The notes under the pieces are model-generated. The model worked only from the letters and a program-made list of their open reading frames with translations, was not told where the DNA came from and did no database searches. The position numbers were made by a program, and so were the translations under genes. A DNA stretch of 30,454 nt from Discostella pseudostelligera (taxonomy: Eukaryota; Bacillariophyta; Thalassiosirophyceae; Thalassiosirales; Thalassiosiraceae), in the NCBI GenBank assembly GCA_036940085.1, contig JALLBK010000048.1, forward strand, positions 1 to 30,454, read 5' to 3'. Shown in pieces: positions 30,094 to 30,454 of this stretch. The stretch's first letter is position 1. The number at the start of each line of letters is the position of its first letter.

Positions 30094-30454
30094 ATGTGGT
30101 TCCGCCAAGTGATTCACTCATGGTGGGCAGTAGAAGTAGCAGTAGCAACAACCCTAGCACCAGTGACCAGCACCAGCACCAGTAGAAAGCGCAGTAATAT
30201 GAGCAGTACCATGAGAAGTAGTAGCACGAGGAGCTGTAGTAGCATGAGGAGCAGTGAGAGCATAAGCATGAGCTGTAATAGCATGAGCAGTAGTAGCATG
30301 AGCAAGAGTAGCATGAGTGGTAGCATGAGCAGTAGTAGCATGAGCAGTACTAGCATGAGCAGTACTAGCATGAGCAGTAGTACCATGAGCAGTAGTAGCA
30401 GCATGGAGCATGGAGCATGGAGCATGGAGCATGGAGCATGGAGCATGGAGCATG
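30094..30454 (+). CDS. Possible repeat-bearing Ser/Met-rich ORF, running off the right edge
   Basis: From ATG 30094, with an in-frame TAA three codons upstream, the plus strand stays open for 120 codons to the window end. It begins MWFRQVIHSWWAVEVAVATT, slightly signal-like, then becomes a Ser/Met repeat (SMSSS/SMSST) and finally a 7-residue repeat (SMEHGAW) encoded by the 7-bp tandem unit. The same repeats are also open on the minus strand, so openness alone means little. It may be a real gene start or non-coding repeat sequence. Confidence 0.22.
   Translation, partial: MWFRQVIHSWWAVEVAVATTLAPVTSTSTSRKRSNMSSTMRSSSTRSCSSMRSSESISMSCNSMSSSSMSKSSMSGSMSSSSMSSTSMSSTSMSSSTMSSSSSMEHGAWSMEHGAWSMEH
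30190..30399 (+). repeat. Degenerate tandem repeat, 15-bp unit related to AGCATGAGCAGTAGT
   Basis: Diverged copies of AGCATGAGCAGTAGT/AGCATGAGCAGTACT fill this stretch, most regular at 30315-30385. The period is a multiple of three, so it encodes a five-residue repeat. Confidence 0.85.
30400..30454 (+). repeat. Perfect 7-bp tandem repeat (AGCATGG), at least 7.8 copies
   Basis: AGCATGG repeats without error from 30400 to the window edge and probably continues. It abuts the 15-bp array and may have grown from its AGCATG core. Confidence 0.95.

Noticed and set aside
30190..30454. Regular repeats that could suggest a CRISPR array
   Set aside because: The units are 15 and 7 bp with no unique spacers, and the context is eukaryotic; these are simple tandem repeats.
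1..30454. tRNA or rRNA genes
   Set aside because: No cloverleaf with a GGTTCGA-type loop and no rRNA-like stretch was noticed by eye; a covariance-model scan was not possible here.

Overview
The window looks like nuclear chromosomal DNA from a diatom, most likely a centric species of the Thalassiosira/Skeletonema type. This is inferred from gene style, not from a marker gene: compact protein genes with few short GT-AG introns, long single-exon genes padded with acidic, Ser, Gln and Gly runs, a BspA-like leucine-rich-repeat gene of the kind that is abundant in diatoms, and a eukaryotic gene set (RNA polymerase I, the COPII coat, a Rab GTPase, RING-H2, NHE). No rRNA, tRNA, CRISPR array, transposase or viral gene was recognised.

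Layout from left to right. A decayed LRR_5/BspA-like gene enters from the left edge (1-765, +). A membrane and coiled-coil protein of unknown function lies at 949-3297 (-). The eight-exon gene for the RNA polymerase I largest subunit occupies 3838-10746 (+; about 1966 aa after splicing) and carries acidic inserts and a Tudor-like insert. A signal-anchored SGNH/PC-esterase-like protein (10776-12338, -) converges on it with only 29 bp between stop codons. A four-exon SEC31 gene (12737-16637, -; about 1174 aa) carries an extra WW domain. A DEAD-box-type helicase (17239-19572, +) is divergent from SEC31. A Rab-like GTPase (20224-20970, -) is divergent from a large Na+/H+ exchanger with a 700-residue N-terminal extension (21636-25427, +). 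A membrane RING-H2 protein (25597-26748, -) is divergent from a disordered 845-aa protein of unknown function (27326-29863, +). The right end (30190-30454) is short tandem repeats inside a frame that stays open to the window edge.

The genes are not an operon or a specialised system. Apart from the SGNH/SEC31 pair, which are both on the minus strand, neighbours alternate in strand, giving four divergent promoter regions of about 540-670 bp and several tight convergent ends. Three genes touch secretion and endomembranes (SEC31 for ER exit, the Rab for vesicle identity, and the exchanger, possibly endomembrane), and Pol I serves ribosome production, but this looks like ordinary gene neighbourhood. 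No new multi-gene system was found. The most interesting points are domain insertions in conserved housekeeping proteins (Tudor-like in Pol I, WW in SEC31), the exchanger's N-terminal extension, E2F-like sites in two divergent promoters, and a paired 13-bp inverted repeat in one of them.
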